Of a DNA stretch of 42,260 nt, positions 7,030 through 16,195 are shown piece by piece; the first letter of the stretch is position 1, and the number at the start of each line of letters is the position of its first letter. Origin of the DNA: Candidatus Stoquefichus sp. (GTDB lineage: Bacteria; Bacillota_I; Bacilli_A; Erysipelotrichales; Coprobacillaceae). The translations under genes and the position numbers were made by a program. The notes under the pieces are model-generated. The model ran no database searches and was not told the DNA's origin. It saw only the letters and a program-made list of their open reading frames with translations. The stretch is from assembly GCA_021768625.1 (NCBI GenBank), contig JAETUM010000023.1, positions 1 through 42,260 on the forward strand, read 5' to 3'.

Positions 7030-8201
7030 ATAGATGGAATGAATTTGATTATATAAAGACGCCAGAAGAATGGAAGGGCATACCATTAGATATAAAAAAG
7101 CATCAACCCAAATATCGTTTATCTTTTATAATGATGATATGTGTTATTATTATATCTATAACAACAGTTGTTGCATATCATGAGGAATTAGAAGAATGGT
7201 TACGTTCTTACTTTCATAGTGAGAATGTTTATAAAATTGAAAATACAGATAAAATCAAGGTAGAGAATTTATTATTTGTGAGTTATAAAGATGCTCTTAT
7301 AGCTTATGAGTATGATCAAGATGATATGGAAAATAATCAGAAAATTTATCTTGTGAAAAATCATCAATTCTCAGAGTTAAATCCATCATCTATCAAAGGA
7401 ATATATGAAAATAAAGAATTTTCTTTTCGTTATGTTCGTTATAAGGACAGTATTTTTTCTTATGATTATCAAGGTATAGATGAGGTTTTGCCATATATTC
7501 AAGATGATAATGTTTATATAATGACACCTGATAATAACTTAGCTTCTTTTAATCTTGATAATAAAGAAATTGTTTTAGTAACCCATGATAATGAATCAGT
7601 TAATCCTATTATGTCACCAACTGGACAAACAATTCTTATTAATAAAAGTGATAAGTATTGGACCGTTTATGATACACAAGCAAAAACAGAGAAAATAGTG
7701 AAAGATATAGAAGGATATGCTTTAAGTAACGAATTACGCTTTATAGATGACTATACAGTATGCACATATCATACGTATGAATATGAAGAAAATAATTATA
7801 CAACAGAAGTATCAGAAATGTATGTGATTGATTTAAAAACATTTGATAAAAGAGTTTTTAAAGATTCAACAGAATTTGCAACATGTCTTGTTATTGATGA
7901 ATCAGAACAATCTATAAAAATTAAAAATATACTTACTTATCAAACATGTTCTATTCCAACTCATCACAAAACTTTTTCAAAATATATGACAGATCATTAT
8001 GTCTTATTTTATAATGATGATAAAAAAGAAAACAAGGGTTATCTTTATAGTATAAATGATAATAAGTATATAGAAATTGATATGCCAAAGGGAGTAGGAA
8101 ATATTGAAGATATGAATATTATAGATGAATCAAAGGAATTATTCTTCACAGATGGAGATCATTTCTATTTTATAGATATAAGTCATATGTTTGATAAATA
8201 G
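7026..8201 (+). CDS. Putative membrane anti-sigma factor with propeller-like extracytoplasmic domain
   Basis: A 391-aa protein with a short cytoplasmic N-terminus (about 31 residues), one transmembrane helix at about 32-51 (LSFIMMICVIIISITTVVAY) and a large outer domain. The outer domain has repeated blade-like strands (LLFVSYKDALIAYEY; DDNVYIMTPDNNLASF; MSPTGQTILINKSDKYWTVYD) reminiscent of TolB/WD40-like propellers. The ATGA overlap with the ECF sigma gene is the main reason for the anti-sigma call. The cytoplasmic tail lacks a recognisable zinc anti-sigma HxxxCxxC motif, so sigma binding would use another mode. The signal it senses is unknown. Confidence 0.6.
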   Translation: MNRWNEFDYIKTPEEWKGIPLDIKKHQPKYRLSFIMMICVIIISITTVVAYHEELEEWLRSYFHSENVYKIENTDKIKVENLLFVSYKDALIAYEYDQDDMENNQKIYLVKNHQFSELNPSSIKGIYENKEFSFRYVRYKDSIFSYDYQGIDEVLPYIQDDNVYIMTPDNNLASFNLDNKEIVLVTHDNESVNPIMSPTGQTILINKSDKYWTVYDTQAKTEKIVKDIEGYALSNELRFIDDYTVCTYHTYEYEENNYTTEVSEMYVIDLKTFDKRVFKDSTEFATCLVIDESEQSIKIKNILTYQTCSIPTHHKTFSKYMTDHYVLFYNDDKKENKGYLYSINDNKYIEIDMPKGVGNIEDMNIIDESKELFFTDGDHFYFIDISHMFDK

Positions 8202-8209
8202 AATATAAT

Positions 8210-8238
8210 TTGAATTTTTTTGTTGATAATGATAAAAT
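8210..8238 (+). promoter_or_regulatory. Promoter candidate before the nuclease gene
   Basis: TTGAAT, a 17-nt spacer and TAAAAT. The predicted start near 8245 puts a terminator-like hairpin (8255-8279) in the leader, so this may be an attenuated promoter. Confidence 0.35.
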
Positions 8239-8254
8239 ATGAGTAGAAAATAAG

Positions 8255-8279
8255 AAGTTCCATAATAAGGAACTTTTTT
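8255..8279 (+). terminator. Intrinsic terminator or attenuator before the nuclease gene
   Basis: AAGTTCC / GGAACTT (7 bp) with loop ATAATAA and a following T-run. It can end the sigma/anti-sigma transcript. If the promoter at 8210 is real, it would also act as an attenuator for the nuclease gene 20 nt downstream. Confidence 0.65.
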
Positions 8280-8298
8280 ACTTCATAGGAGTGGTTAG

Positions 8299-9021
8299 AT
8301 GAAAAAGAAAAATATTATTTCAACTATTATTGGAATTTTTTTATTTGTTGGTAGTGGAACATATATGTATAATCAATATCATGATGATTATACATTTGAT
8401 TGGTTTTCATCATACCAGGGTGAAAATATAGATATTTCTGAGATACCTGATTATACTCATCAAAAATATGTAGAAATCAATAATAATATTCCCTATTTTG
8501 ATGAGGCTGATTTAAGTGATGAATCATTTGAAAGGTATAGTGAATTAGATGAATTGGGAAGATGTGGTGTTGCTTATGCGAATATTGGAGTAGATCTTAT
8601 GCCAACTGAAAAAAGAGGATCAATAGGGATGATTAAGCCATCAGGCTGGCACACTGTGAAATATGATAATGTAGATGGAAAGTATTTATATAATAGATGT
8701 CATTTAATTGCATATCAGTTGAGCGGAGAAAATGCAAATGAAAAGAATTTGATTACTGGGACACGTTATATGAATGTAGAAGGAATGTTGCCTTTTGAAG
8801 AAAGAGTAGGAAATTATGTGAGAGAAACAGAAAATCATGTTTTATATCGTGTGACTCCTTTTTTTGAAGGTGATAATTTATTAGCGAAAGGTGTATTAAT
8901 GGAAGCTATGTCAGTTGAAGATTCTGGAGAAGATATATGTTTCTGTGTTTTTGTTTATAATGTGCAACCAGATATTCAAATAGATTATGCAACAGGAAAA
9001 AGTCAATATGTAAAGGAGTAA
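8299..9021 (+). CDS. Secreted/membrane-anchored DNA/RNA non-specific endonuclease
   Basis: A 240-aa protein with an N-terminal hydrophobic anchor or signal (residues 5-25, IISTIIGIFLFVGSGTYMY). The nuclease domain belongs to the non-specific endonuclease family, in the streptococcal EndA/mitogenic-factor-like branch: YNRCHLIAYQLSGENANEKNLITGTRYMN holds the catalytic-type His and the metal-coordinating Asn of the beta-beta-alpha-metal fold. The complete pattern suggests an active enzyme at the cell surface, degrading external nucleic acid for nutrition or uptake. RBS AGGAG precedes ATG 8299. Its stop overlaps the ribosome binding site of the MBL gene, indicating a two-gene unit. Confidence 0.88.
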   Translation: MKKKNIISTIIGIFLFVGSGTYMYNQYHDDYTFDWFSSYQGENIDISEIPDYTHQKYVEINNNIPYFDEADLSDESFERYSELDELGRCGVAYANIGVDLMPTEKRGSIGMIKPSGWHTVKYDNVDGKYLYNRCHLIAYQLSGENANEKNLITGTRYMNVEGMLPFEERVGNYVRETENHVLYRVTPFFEGDNLLAKGVLMEAMSVEDSGEDICFCVFVYNVQPDIQIDYATGKSQYVKE

Positions 9022-9024
9022 ATA

Positions 9025-9684
9025 ATGAATATTACAGAGTATGAGAAAGATTTTTATATTTTAGATAATGGAGAAGTGAGAGCATTTTTAATTATAGGGG
9101 AAACACGAGCAGTTCTTATAGATACGTGTTATGAAAAAGATCATATTATAGAAGTTGTTAATCAATTAACAAATAAGCCAATAGAAGTCGTTTTAACTCA
9201 TGGAGATAGGGACCATATTGGTGGATTACATAATTTTAAAAGATGTCGCATTCATATAAAAGATTCACATTTTATTCAATGTCCTATATCTATATCTTAT
9301 TTAAGATCAAAAGATCAAATTAATATAGGAAATTATTGTTTTGAAGTGATTGATATACCTGGACATACTTATGGAAGTATTGCATTATTAGATAGAAAGA
9401 AGAAATTGTTGTTACCTGGTGATAGTGTTCAGAAGGGACCTATCTATATGTTTGGAGAACATAGAAATTTAGATATGTATATTGAAAGTTTAAATAGCTT
9501 ACAATATATAAAAGATATTCAAATTATTCTTCCTAGTCATCATGAGTATCCACTAGGCAGAGAATATATCAATCATTGTTTAGAAGATGCTATGGCATTG
9601 AAAAATCATGAATTAACTGGAGTAGCTCATCCTACAATGCCATGTTCTCACTATATTGGCAAAAACATTGAATTTTACTATTAG
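9025..9684 (+). CDS. MBL-fold metallo-hydrolase with HxDxDH variant motif
   Basis: A 219-aa metallo-beta-lactamase-fold hydrolase. The metal motif reads THGDRDHIGG (His59, Asp61, Asp63, His64), so the usual second His of HxHxDH is Asp. The remaining ligands look intact: PGHTYGS (His), LLPGDSV (Asp) and LPSHHEYPL (His). The protein is cytoplasmic, with no signal peptide. RBS AAGGAG overlaps the upstream nuclease stop. The substrate is unknown; the fold covers hydrolases of glutathione thioesters, lactones, phosphodiesters and others. The Asp variant may mark a subfamily rather than inactivation. Confidence 0.85.
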   Translation: MNITEYEKDFYILDNGEVRAFLIIGETRAVLIDTCYEKDHIIEVVNQLTNKPIEVVLTHGDRDHIGGLHNFKRCRIHIKDSHFIQCPISISYLRSKDQINIGNYCFEVIDIPGHTYGSIALLDRKKKLLLPGDSVQKGPIYMFGEHRNLDMYIESLNSLQYIKDIQIILPSHHEYPLGREYINHCLEDAMALKNHELTGVAHPTMPCSHYIGKNIEFYY

Positions 9685-9773
9685 ACATTGTCATTGAGAT
9701 TATTTTTGTTATTCATTCGATAAAATTTGCTAAAGTTCTTAAAATATGATACCCTTGTCTAGAAGGTGATAGA

Positions 9774-11270
9774 ATGAAATCAAAATTAGAAAAGTCAATG
9801 AATTGGGTGACTTATATTTTTCAAATCATAACTTCTATCGTATTATTGTATATGTTATATACAATAAAGTTTGTACCTGCTCGTTATATTATGATAGGAG
9901 GTATTGTTTTATTGGGGTTATTGATAGGAGAATACTTTTTAATTTTTTATAAAAAACCAAAAAGTAAAAGATCAATTATAACGCAAGTTTTCAGTGTTCT
10001 TTTAAGTTGTGTTATGATTGTTGCTTCTTTTTATGTATATAAGATGGGAAGTGTGGTTGATTTGTTATCAGCTGAAACATTTCAAAAAAGAGCTATTTCA
10101 GTGATTGTGTTAAAAGAGTCTGATATTCGTAATGAAAGGCAATTACCAAAACATAATGTAGGGTATGTTTCTTCAGTTAATACTGAAGCAATGGATTATG
10201 CTAAAAAAGAAATTGAAAAAGAAATTGGTAATATATCTCTTACAGATTATAAAGATTTCCATGAATTATTAGATGCTTTATATACTCAAAAAGTAGATGG
10301 GATTATTTTGGATGAAGCATTCCGAGCTTTAATAGATCAAGATAAAAAAACATTTGATGAAGATACACGTGTTATTTATCAAATTTTAAAAGATGAAGGT
10401 TCTATTTCTGCTAAAAATGTAGACGTCACAACGAAGCCTTTCTTAACATATGTAAGTGGAAATGATCAATATGGTGATATTTCGACGATTTCACGTAGTG
10501 ACGTGAATATGTTAATTGCTATTAATCCTACGACACATCAAGTTTTATTAATTAGTATACCTAGAGATGTTTATTATCCTTTACATAGAAATGGTCAATT
10601 GGATAAGTTTACGCATACAGGAGTTTATGGTTTACAAGAAAGCATAGATACTTTACAAGATATTATGAGTGAAGAGATTAACTATTATGCAAGAATGAAT
10701 TTTACTTCATTTATAAAAATTGTTGATGCTATTGGTGGAATTACTGTTAATTCACCAGCTGATTTTACAACAAAAATTGGAAACTTTGATATCAAGAAAG
10801 GTGAAAATGTTTTGAATGCTAAAGAAGCTTTGGCATTTGTAAGAGAAAGAAAATCTTTTATTGATGGAGACTTTGCTAGGGGAAGAAATCAACAAAGAAT
10901 GATTGCTGCTATATTAAAGAAAGTGTGTTCTCCAGCAATCTTAACATCATTTTCAGCAGTTTTAGATACAGTCAGTGAAAGTGTAGAAACAAATCTTTCA
11001 TCTGATGATATTAATGCATTAGTTCAAATGCAATTATCAGATATGCCATCATGGGATATTCAATCTTATCAGATTATGGGAGATCCAATGAAAAAGCCTT
11101 GTTATTCTTTAGGAGGAAGGGAAGCTTCTGTTGTTTTACCATATGATTCTTCTATTGAACAAGCAAGACAATATATTGATGATTTAATGGCAGGAAAAAT
11201 TATTGAAACTGAAGATGGTAATTTAAATGAAAAAACAGATGCAGATGACAATAATGATTCTCAAGAGTAA
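9774..11270 (+). CDS. LytR-CpsA-Psr (LCP) family cell-wall glycopolymer transferase
   Basis: A 498-aa membrane protein. Three transmembrane helices lie in the first 90 residues. A juxtamembrane domain of about 120 residues follows, then the LCP domain at about 220-400: SRSDVNMLIAINP, LISIPRDVYYPL, LDKFTHTGVYG, VDAIGGITVNSP and the Arg-rich FARGRNQQRMI. These are the residues that bind polyprenyl-pyrophosphate-linked polymers. LCP enzymes attach teichoic acids or capsule to peptidoglycan outside the membrane. The acidic C-terminal tail (residues after 480) is low complexity. It ends at a strong terminator. An apparently single-gene unit; the three-helix N-terminus resembles the polytopic LCP proteins of streptococci. 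Confidence 0.9.
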   Translation: MKSKLEKSMNWVTYIFQIITSIVLLYMLYTIKFVPARYIMIGGIVLLGLLIGEYFLIFYKKPKSKRSIITQVFSVLLSCVMIVASFYVYKMGSVVDLLSAETFQKRAISVIVLKESDIRNERQLPKHNVGYVSSVNTEAMDYAKKEIEKEIGNISLTDYKDFHELLDALYTQKVDGIILDEAFRALIDQDKKTFDEDTRVIYQILKDEGSISAKNVDVTTKPFLTYVSGNDQYGDISTISRSDVNMLIAINPTTHQVLLISIPRDVYYPLHRNGQLDKFTHTGVYGLQESIDTLQDIMSEEINYYARMNFTSFIKIVDAIGGITVNSPADFTTKIGNFDIKKGENVLNAKEALAFVRERKSFIDGDFARGRNQQRMIAAILKKVCSPAILTSFSAVLDTVSESVETNLSSDDINALVQMQLSDMPSWDIQSYQIMGDPMKKPCYSLGGREASVVLPYDSSIEQARQYIDDLMAGKIIETEDGNLNEKTDADDNNDSQE

Positions 11271-11295
11271 GACAAAGATGATTCTTTGTCTTTTT
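11271..11295 (+). terminator. Rho-independent terminator of the LCP gene
   Basis: GACAAAGA / TCTTTGTC, perfect 8-bp stem with loop TGAT and a following TTTTT. It begins immediately after the stop codon. Confidence 0.85.
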
Positions 11296-11301
11296 CTATA
11301 T

Positions 11302-11329
11302 AAAAAATCCTAAGCAGAATACTTAGGAT
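11302..11329 (-). terminator. Terminator of the DUF1846 gene, containing its stop codon
   Basis: On the minus strand ATCCTAAG pairs with CTTAGGAT, followed by a T-run. The last codons and the TAG stop of the DUF1846 gene lie inside this stem, so the hairpin is partly coding. Confidence 0.75.
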
Positions 11330-12773
11330 CACAAGTTAAATTCATATGTAAATTTCTTAGTGTTGCAGTATCTTTTTTACTTAAGATAACTGTTGAATGA
11401 ATTTCACAATTATTCAATAATGGAAGAGCTTTTAAACATTTCTTTGCATTTTCATCATGAGATGAGGCAATAGATAATGTTAAAAGAACTTCATCTATAT
11501 CTAATAAAGGATTATCAATACTTAAATAATCATTTTTTAAAGATAGAATAGACTTTAACAGATCAGGAGAAATTAATTGAATTTCTTGATCAATACCTGC
11601 TAAATATTTTAAAGCATTTAATAATGCAGCACTAGAACATCTTAATAGAGAAGATGTTTTTCCGCTAATTAGTTGTCCATCATTTAATTCAATAGCACAA
11701 GCAGGACTGTTTTTTATGTTTGCGACATCATTAGCCACTGTTGCACACTTTCTATTTCTTGCATAGACATCTGCTTGAGATAATAACATTTGCATTTTAT
11801 CAAGAGAATTTGTATTAATTTTCCCCATAACATAATCTACTTGTGCATGATAATATCTTCTCACAATTTCACGTCGACTTGCATCACATGCAGCTTCATC
11901 ATCTATAATGGCATATCCAGCCATATTTACACCCATATCAGTTGGTGAAGCATAAGGAGAAGTTCCAAATATTTTTTTGAACATTGTTTGTAATACTGGG
12001 AAAATCTCAATATCACGATTATAATTAACAGTAGTTTCATTGTATGCTTCAAGATGGAATGGATCTATCATATTAACATCATTCAAATCAATAGTTGCAG
12101 CTTCATATGCTAAGTTAACTGGGTGTTTTAATGGTAAATTCCAAATAGGAAACGTTTCAAATTTTGCATATCCAGCATGAACACCATGTAAATGTTCGTG
12201 ATAGAGCTGTGATAGACATGTTGCCATTTTTCCAGAACCTGGACCAGGTGCTGTTACAACAATTAAAGGTTTACTTGTTTCAATATAATCATTTCTGCCA
12301 AAACCTTCAGGAGAAACAATTTTTTCTACATTATGAGGATATCCTTCAATAGGATATTGTAAAAAAACTTTTATTCCCATATTTTCTAATTTCGTTTTAA
12401 AAGTATCTGCTGCGTTTTGATTTTTATATTGTGTAATTGTAACACTTCCAACATAAAGACCTACACGATTGTACTCGTCAATAAGACGAAGAACTTCATC
12501 ATCATAAGAAATACCTAAATCTCCTCTTACTTTATGTCTTTCTAAATCTTTTGCACATACAGCAATGATAACTTCAACTTTATCTTTTAAAGTTAATAAC
12601 ATTTTTAACTTGCTATCAGGTTCAAATCCCGGTAAAACTCTTGAAGCATGATGATCATCGAAAAGCTTGCCACCAAATTCAAGATATAATTTATTATCAA
12701 ATTCACGAATTCTTTCTTGAATATGTTTTGATTGTAATTCTACATATAATTCATTACTAAACGCTTTTTTCAT
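11310..12773 (-). CDS. DUF1846 family protein
   Basis: A 487-aa protein matching the conserved DUF1846 family of Firmicutes and relatives. Hallmarks: the N-terminal FSNELYVELQSKHIQERI, FGGKLFDDHHASRVLPGF, a P-loop-like APGPGSGKMATCLSQLYHEH, and the long run of conserved Asn/Asp/His segments (LPLKHPVNLAYEAAT, NYNRDIEIFP, SPTDMGVNMAGY). Full length. Start ATG 12773 has GGGAG 8 nt upstream; the in-frame GTG at 12782 would overlap that ribosome binding site. The function of the family is not established; structures show a Rossmann-like fold, and nucleotide use is a guess from the P-loop-like stretch. Single-gene unit. Confidence 0.9.
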   Translation of the reverse strand: MKKAFSNELYVELQSKHIQERIREFDNKLYLEFGGKLFDDHHASRVLPGFEPDSKLKMLLTLKDKVEVIIAVCAKDLERHKVRGDLGISYDDEVLRLIDEYNRVGLYVGSVTITQYKNQNAADTFKTKLENMGIKVFLQYPIEGYPHNVEKIVSPEGFGRNDYIETSKPLIVVTAPGPGSGKMATCLSQLYHEHLHGVHAGYAKFETFPIWNLPLKHPVNLAYEAATIDLNDVNMIDPFHLEAYNETTVNYNRDIEIFPVLQTMFKKIFGTSPYASPTDMGVNMAGYAIIDDEAACDASRREIVRRYYHAQVDYVMGKINTNSLDKMQMLLSQADVYARNRKCATVANDVANIKNSPACAIELNDGQLISGKTSSLLRCSSAALLNALKYLAGIDQEIQLISPDLLKSILSLKNDYLSIDNPLLDIDEVLLTLSIASSHDENAKKCLKALPLLNNCEIHSTVILSKKDTATLRNLHMNLTCDPKYSA

Positions 12774-12918
12774 TTTTCTCACTCCCAGACTTCATTATAA
12801 AGTAATTTAAAGGAAGATAAAGAAAATAATAAGAAATTATTAGGCTAATAATTGTCAATTGAAAAGGAAAAGAAAATGAAAAAATAACATATCAAATTAT
12901 CCTATTTGAGATGAAATA

Positions 12919-12927
12919 TGATATAAT
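12919..12927 (+). promoter_or_regulatory. Extended -10 promoter of the SNF2 gene
   Basis: TGA-TATAAT with no good -35. It is 29 nt upstream of the chosen start ATG 12956, and within any longer open frame starting at 12911, which supports the later start. Confidence 0.5.
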
Positions 12928-12955
12928 GAAGTGTCATGTAAAAGGGAGGATTTCT

Positions 12956-15900
12956 ATGTATATTCAAGATAACGAAATTAAAAAAATTGTTAATGATGAA
13001 AAAGAATATCGTTATGCTCGTTTTCTTAATATTAAAGAATTATTGGAGAGAATGACAGTTTCTATTGATGAAAATAATAAATGTTATCGTATTAATGCAC
13101 GTTTAAGTGAAAATAATCAAAAATATATTATATCTATGAAGATAAGTTTTTTAGGAGAAATTATTCATTACCATTGTAGTTGTCAATATGAAACAATAAG
13201 AAGTGCTTGTCGTCATTGTGGAAGTGTCTTACTCTTTTTAAAAAAATTAGATATTCAAGAATATCCATACTTCTATGAAAAGAATACGGAAGAAGATAAA
13301 CTAGCAAAGTATCGTTTATTAGAAGAACAAAGACAAGAGAGAATTTTACATAAAAAACAAAGTGAATCTCTTCAAATGATTGAATTATATAAAAATCGTC
13401 TTTTAAGAGAGTCTATGATTCCCTTATCATCACAACAATACCAACTAAAAGTTTTTGTAAAAAAAGAAAAAAATCAATTATGTATAACTTTAAAAATTAT
13501 TCATTTTACACAATCCTATATGATTAGAAATATAGAAGCATTTTTACATGCTATTCATCACCATGAAAGTATGAAATATGGTAAAAATTTTGAGTTTATA
13601 CATAGTTATGATGCTTTTGATGATGATTCATTAGAAATAATATCTTTTATAGAAGAATGTTTTCTAAAAAATCAAATGATACAGAAAGGTGTTATTAAAA
13701 CATTGATTATTGATTATACAATGATTGATTCTTTTTATAATCTAATGAATGGTTTACCATCAACATATTGTGATATTTCTTTTGATAAAAAAGAATATCA
13801 TATACCTTTAGAAATCACTTTGAAAGAAGAGAGTTATGTATTAGATTTTGAGGATTATCAAGAGTTTCAAGGTGCAATAATGTCTAATACTTATATATAT
13901 ACATTTTCTAATGATGTTTTATATCGTTATTGTTTTGATGAAAATGGTCAATGTCTTCTTTTTATACAAAAATTATTAGAAAGTCAGGGAGGTTTTTATA
14001 TCCCTCAACAGGCTATTTATGACTTTTATAAATATGTTTTGATAGATTTATTAGATTATATTCAATTAGATACTCGTTTGTTTGATGAATATCATCAAGA
14101 GAATGTCATTAATCTTTATGCAGATATGACAAATCAAGATCAAATATGTATTCAATTAGAATACATTTATGATGATTCTATTTCATATGGCTTTGATGAG
14201 AACAATCCTCATATTTCTAAAGAAGCTGATTTAATTGAAAATTATCTTAGACCTTATATAGAAGATCAAGACGATCATATTCTTTATTTATTATATGATT
14301 ACGATTTTACTTATTCATTTATAAAAGAAGGGCTTCCTTATCTTTCTAATTACTGTCAGGTTTATATTAGTGATGTTTTAAAGGGTTTATCAACAACTCA
14401 ACAAATGAAGATTCAAGTAGGGGTTCATTTATCTCATCATTTATTAGAAATTAATATTGATAGTATCAATATTAATAAAGATGAACTTTATGATATTTTA
14501 AAAGCGTATAAGAAAAAAAGAAAATTTTATAAACTTAAAAATGGACAATTGGTATCATTACAAAATAATGAGTTAAAGGAATTAGATGAATTAACATCTT
14601 CGTTGCAGTTGAATGCTCAGGATTTTCAACAGGATAAGTTAGCAATTCCAACATATCGTTTGTTTGAAATAGAAAATTTAGCAGATAAACAATCGCATCT
14701 TTCATATTTAAAGAGTGAGACTTTTCAAAAATTTGTTGATGGTTTTGAGACGCCAGCATCATTTCAAGTTCCAGCAATCTATCAGGAGACATTAAGAGAA
14801 TACCAAGTTCGTGGCTATGAGTGGCTACGTTTAATGGAACATTATGGTTTTTCAGGTATTCTTGCTGACGATATGGGGCTAGGAAAGACATTACAAGTTA
14901 TTGCTTATTTAGAGAGTATGAAAGAAGTTCATTTACCTTCACTTGTTATTACACCAGCTAGCCTTTTGCTGAATTGGCAAGATGAAATGACAAAGTTTTC
15001 ATCTCATTTGAATGTGAAATGTATTTATGGGCATAAGTCACAACGTAATGAAGATATCCAGAATATATCATTATATGATGTTATTATTACTTCATATGAC
15101 TATCTTCGTCGTGATATTGATTTGTATGAACAAAAAGATTTTCATACAATTATTTTAGACGAAGCCCAATATATTAAAAATCCTAAAACAAGAAATGCAG
15201 TAAGTGTGAAAAGGTTAAAATCTAAACAACGTTTTGCTTTAACAGGAACACCTATTGAAAATTCTTTAGCAGAGATGTGGTCCATTTTTGACTTCTTAAT
15301 GCCACATTATCTTTATCATTATTCTTACTTCTTAGAACATTTTGAAAGACCAATTGTTAAGGATCATGATGAAGAAAAGCAGGCACGATTAAAACAAATG
15401 ATTTCACCATTTATTTTAAGAAGAAATAAAAAGGATGTTTTAAAAGAACTACCAGATAAGATTGAAAAAACAATGTATTTTCAATTTACTGAAGAGGAAG
15501 AAAAGTTATACTTATCATTATTGGTTCAAGTAAATAAAACATTACAAGAAAAGTTAAATCTCAATCAGCTAGGAAGAATAGATGTTCTAGCTATGTTGAC
15601 AAGATTACGACAACTATGTCAAGATCCACGATTATTATATGAAAATATAAATGAACCATCATCAAAAATGAAAGGGTGTATGGAATTAATTCATTCTTTG
15701 AAAGACAATGGTCATAAGATTCTTTTGTTTTCTTCTTTTACAAGTGTTCTTCATCTTATAGAAGTACAATGCCAAAAAGAACATATAAGTTATTATTTAT
15801 TAGATGGGTCTACACCAAAGGAAAAAAGAAAAAAAATGGTGGACGATTTTCAATCAGATCAAACAACGCTTTTCCTTATTTCATTAAAAGCAGGAGGATC

Positions 15901-16177
15901 AGGACTGAATTTGACAGCAGCTCAAGCAGTTATTCATTATGATCCATGGTGGAATATGTCAGCAAAAAATCAGGCAACAGATAGAGTTCATCGTATTGGA
16001 CAAAGTGAGACAGTTCAAGTTTTTTCTTTAATTATGAAAAATAGTATAGAAGAGAAAATTATGAAGTTACAGGAACAGAAAAAGAATTTAGCAGATACTT
16101 TTGTAGAAGGAAATGAGGGTTCTATTTCTTCAATGAGTATAGAGGATATTCAATTATTGTTTAAAATGGATAGTTAA
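12956..16177 (+). CDS. SWIM zinc-finger SNF2-family helicase/translocase
   Basis: A 1073-aa protein. The N-terminal SWIM-type zinc motif (HCSCQ...ACRHCG, residues about 72-88) is followed by a long bacterial SNF2-associated region and then the SNF2 ATPase core: DDMGLGKTLQV (Walker A, about 638), LDEAQYIKN (motif II, about 735), ALTGTPIENS (III), SLKAGGSGLNLT (V) and ATDRVHRIGQ (VI, about 1013). All motifs are intact. Likely a dsDNA-tracking translocase that remodels protein-DNA complexes; its role in bacteria is poorly defined. ATG 12956 has AAGGGAGGA 5-7 nt upstream. A small LytTR-like gene starts 18 nt after the stop. Confidence 0.92.
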   Translation: MYIQDNEIKKIVNDEKEYRYARFLNIKELLERMTVSIDENNKCYRINARLSENNQKYIISMKISFLGEIIHYHCSCQYETIRSACRHCGSVLLFLKKLDIQEYPYFYEKNTEEDKLAKYRLLEEQRQERILHKKQSESLQMIELYKNRLLRESMIPLSSQQYQLKVFVKKEKNQLCITLKIIHFTQSYMIRNIEAFLHAIHHHESMKYGKNFEFIHSYDAFDDDSLEIISFIEECFLKNQMIQKGVIKTLIIDYTMIDSFYNLMNGLPSTYCDISFDKKEYHIPLEITLKEESYVLDFEDYQEFQGAIMSNTYIYTFSNDVLYRYCFDENGQCLLFIQKLLESQGGFYIPQQAIYDFYKYVLIDLLDYIQLDTRLFDEYHQENVINLYADMTNQDQICIQLEYIYDDSISYGFDENNPHISKEADLIENYLRPYIEDQDDHILYLLYDYDFTYSFIKEGLPYLSNYCQVYISDVLKGLSTTQQMKIQVGVHLSHHLLEINIDSININKDELYDILKAYKKKRKFYKLKNGQLVSLQNNELKELDELTSSLQLNAQDFQQDKLAIPTYRLFEIENLADKQSHLSYLKSETFQKFVDGFETPASFQVPAIYQETLREYQVRGYEWLRLMEHYGFSGILADDMGLGKTLQVIAYLESMKEVHLPSLVITPASLLLNWQDEMTKFSSHLNVKCIYGHKSQRNEDIQNISLYDVIITSYDYLRRDIDLYEQKDFHTIILDEAQYIKNPKTRNAVSVKRLKSKQRFALTGTPIENSLAEMWSIFDFLMPHYLYHYSYFLEHFERPIVKDHDEEKQARLKQMISPFILRRNKKDVLKELPDKIEKTMYFQFTEEEEKLYLSLLVQVNKTLQEKLNLNQLGRIDVLAMLTRLRQLCQDPRLLYENINEPSSKMKGCMELIHSLKDNGHKILLFSSFTSVLHLIEVQCQKEHISYYLLDGSTPKEKRKKMVDDFQSDQTTLFLISLKAGGSGLNLTAAQAVIHYDPWWNMSAKNQATDRVHRIGQSETVQVFSLIMKNSIEEKIMKLQEQKKNLADTFVEGNEGSISSMSIEDIQLLFKMDS

Positions 16178-16195
16178 GGAGTGGAGAATGAAAGT

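Noticed and set aside
14535-14891. 118-aa minus-strand frame inside the SNF2 gene
   Set aside because: It is antisense to a conserved helicase core, has no ribosome binding site and no recognisable domain; a shadow frame.
16181-16195. GTG 16181 as start of the lone LytTR gene
   Set aside because: Its upstream AGGA is immediately adjacent, leaving no spacer, whereas GGAG sits 9 nt before ATG 16196.
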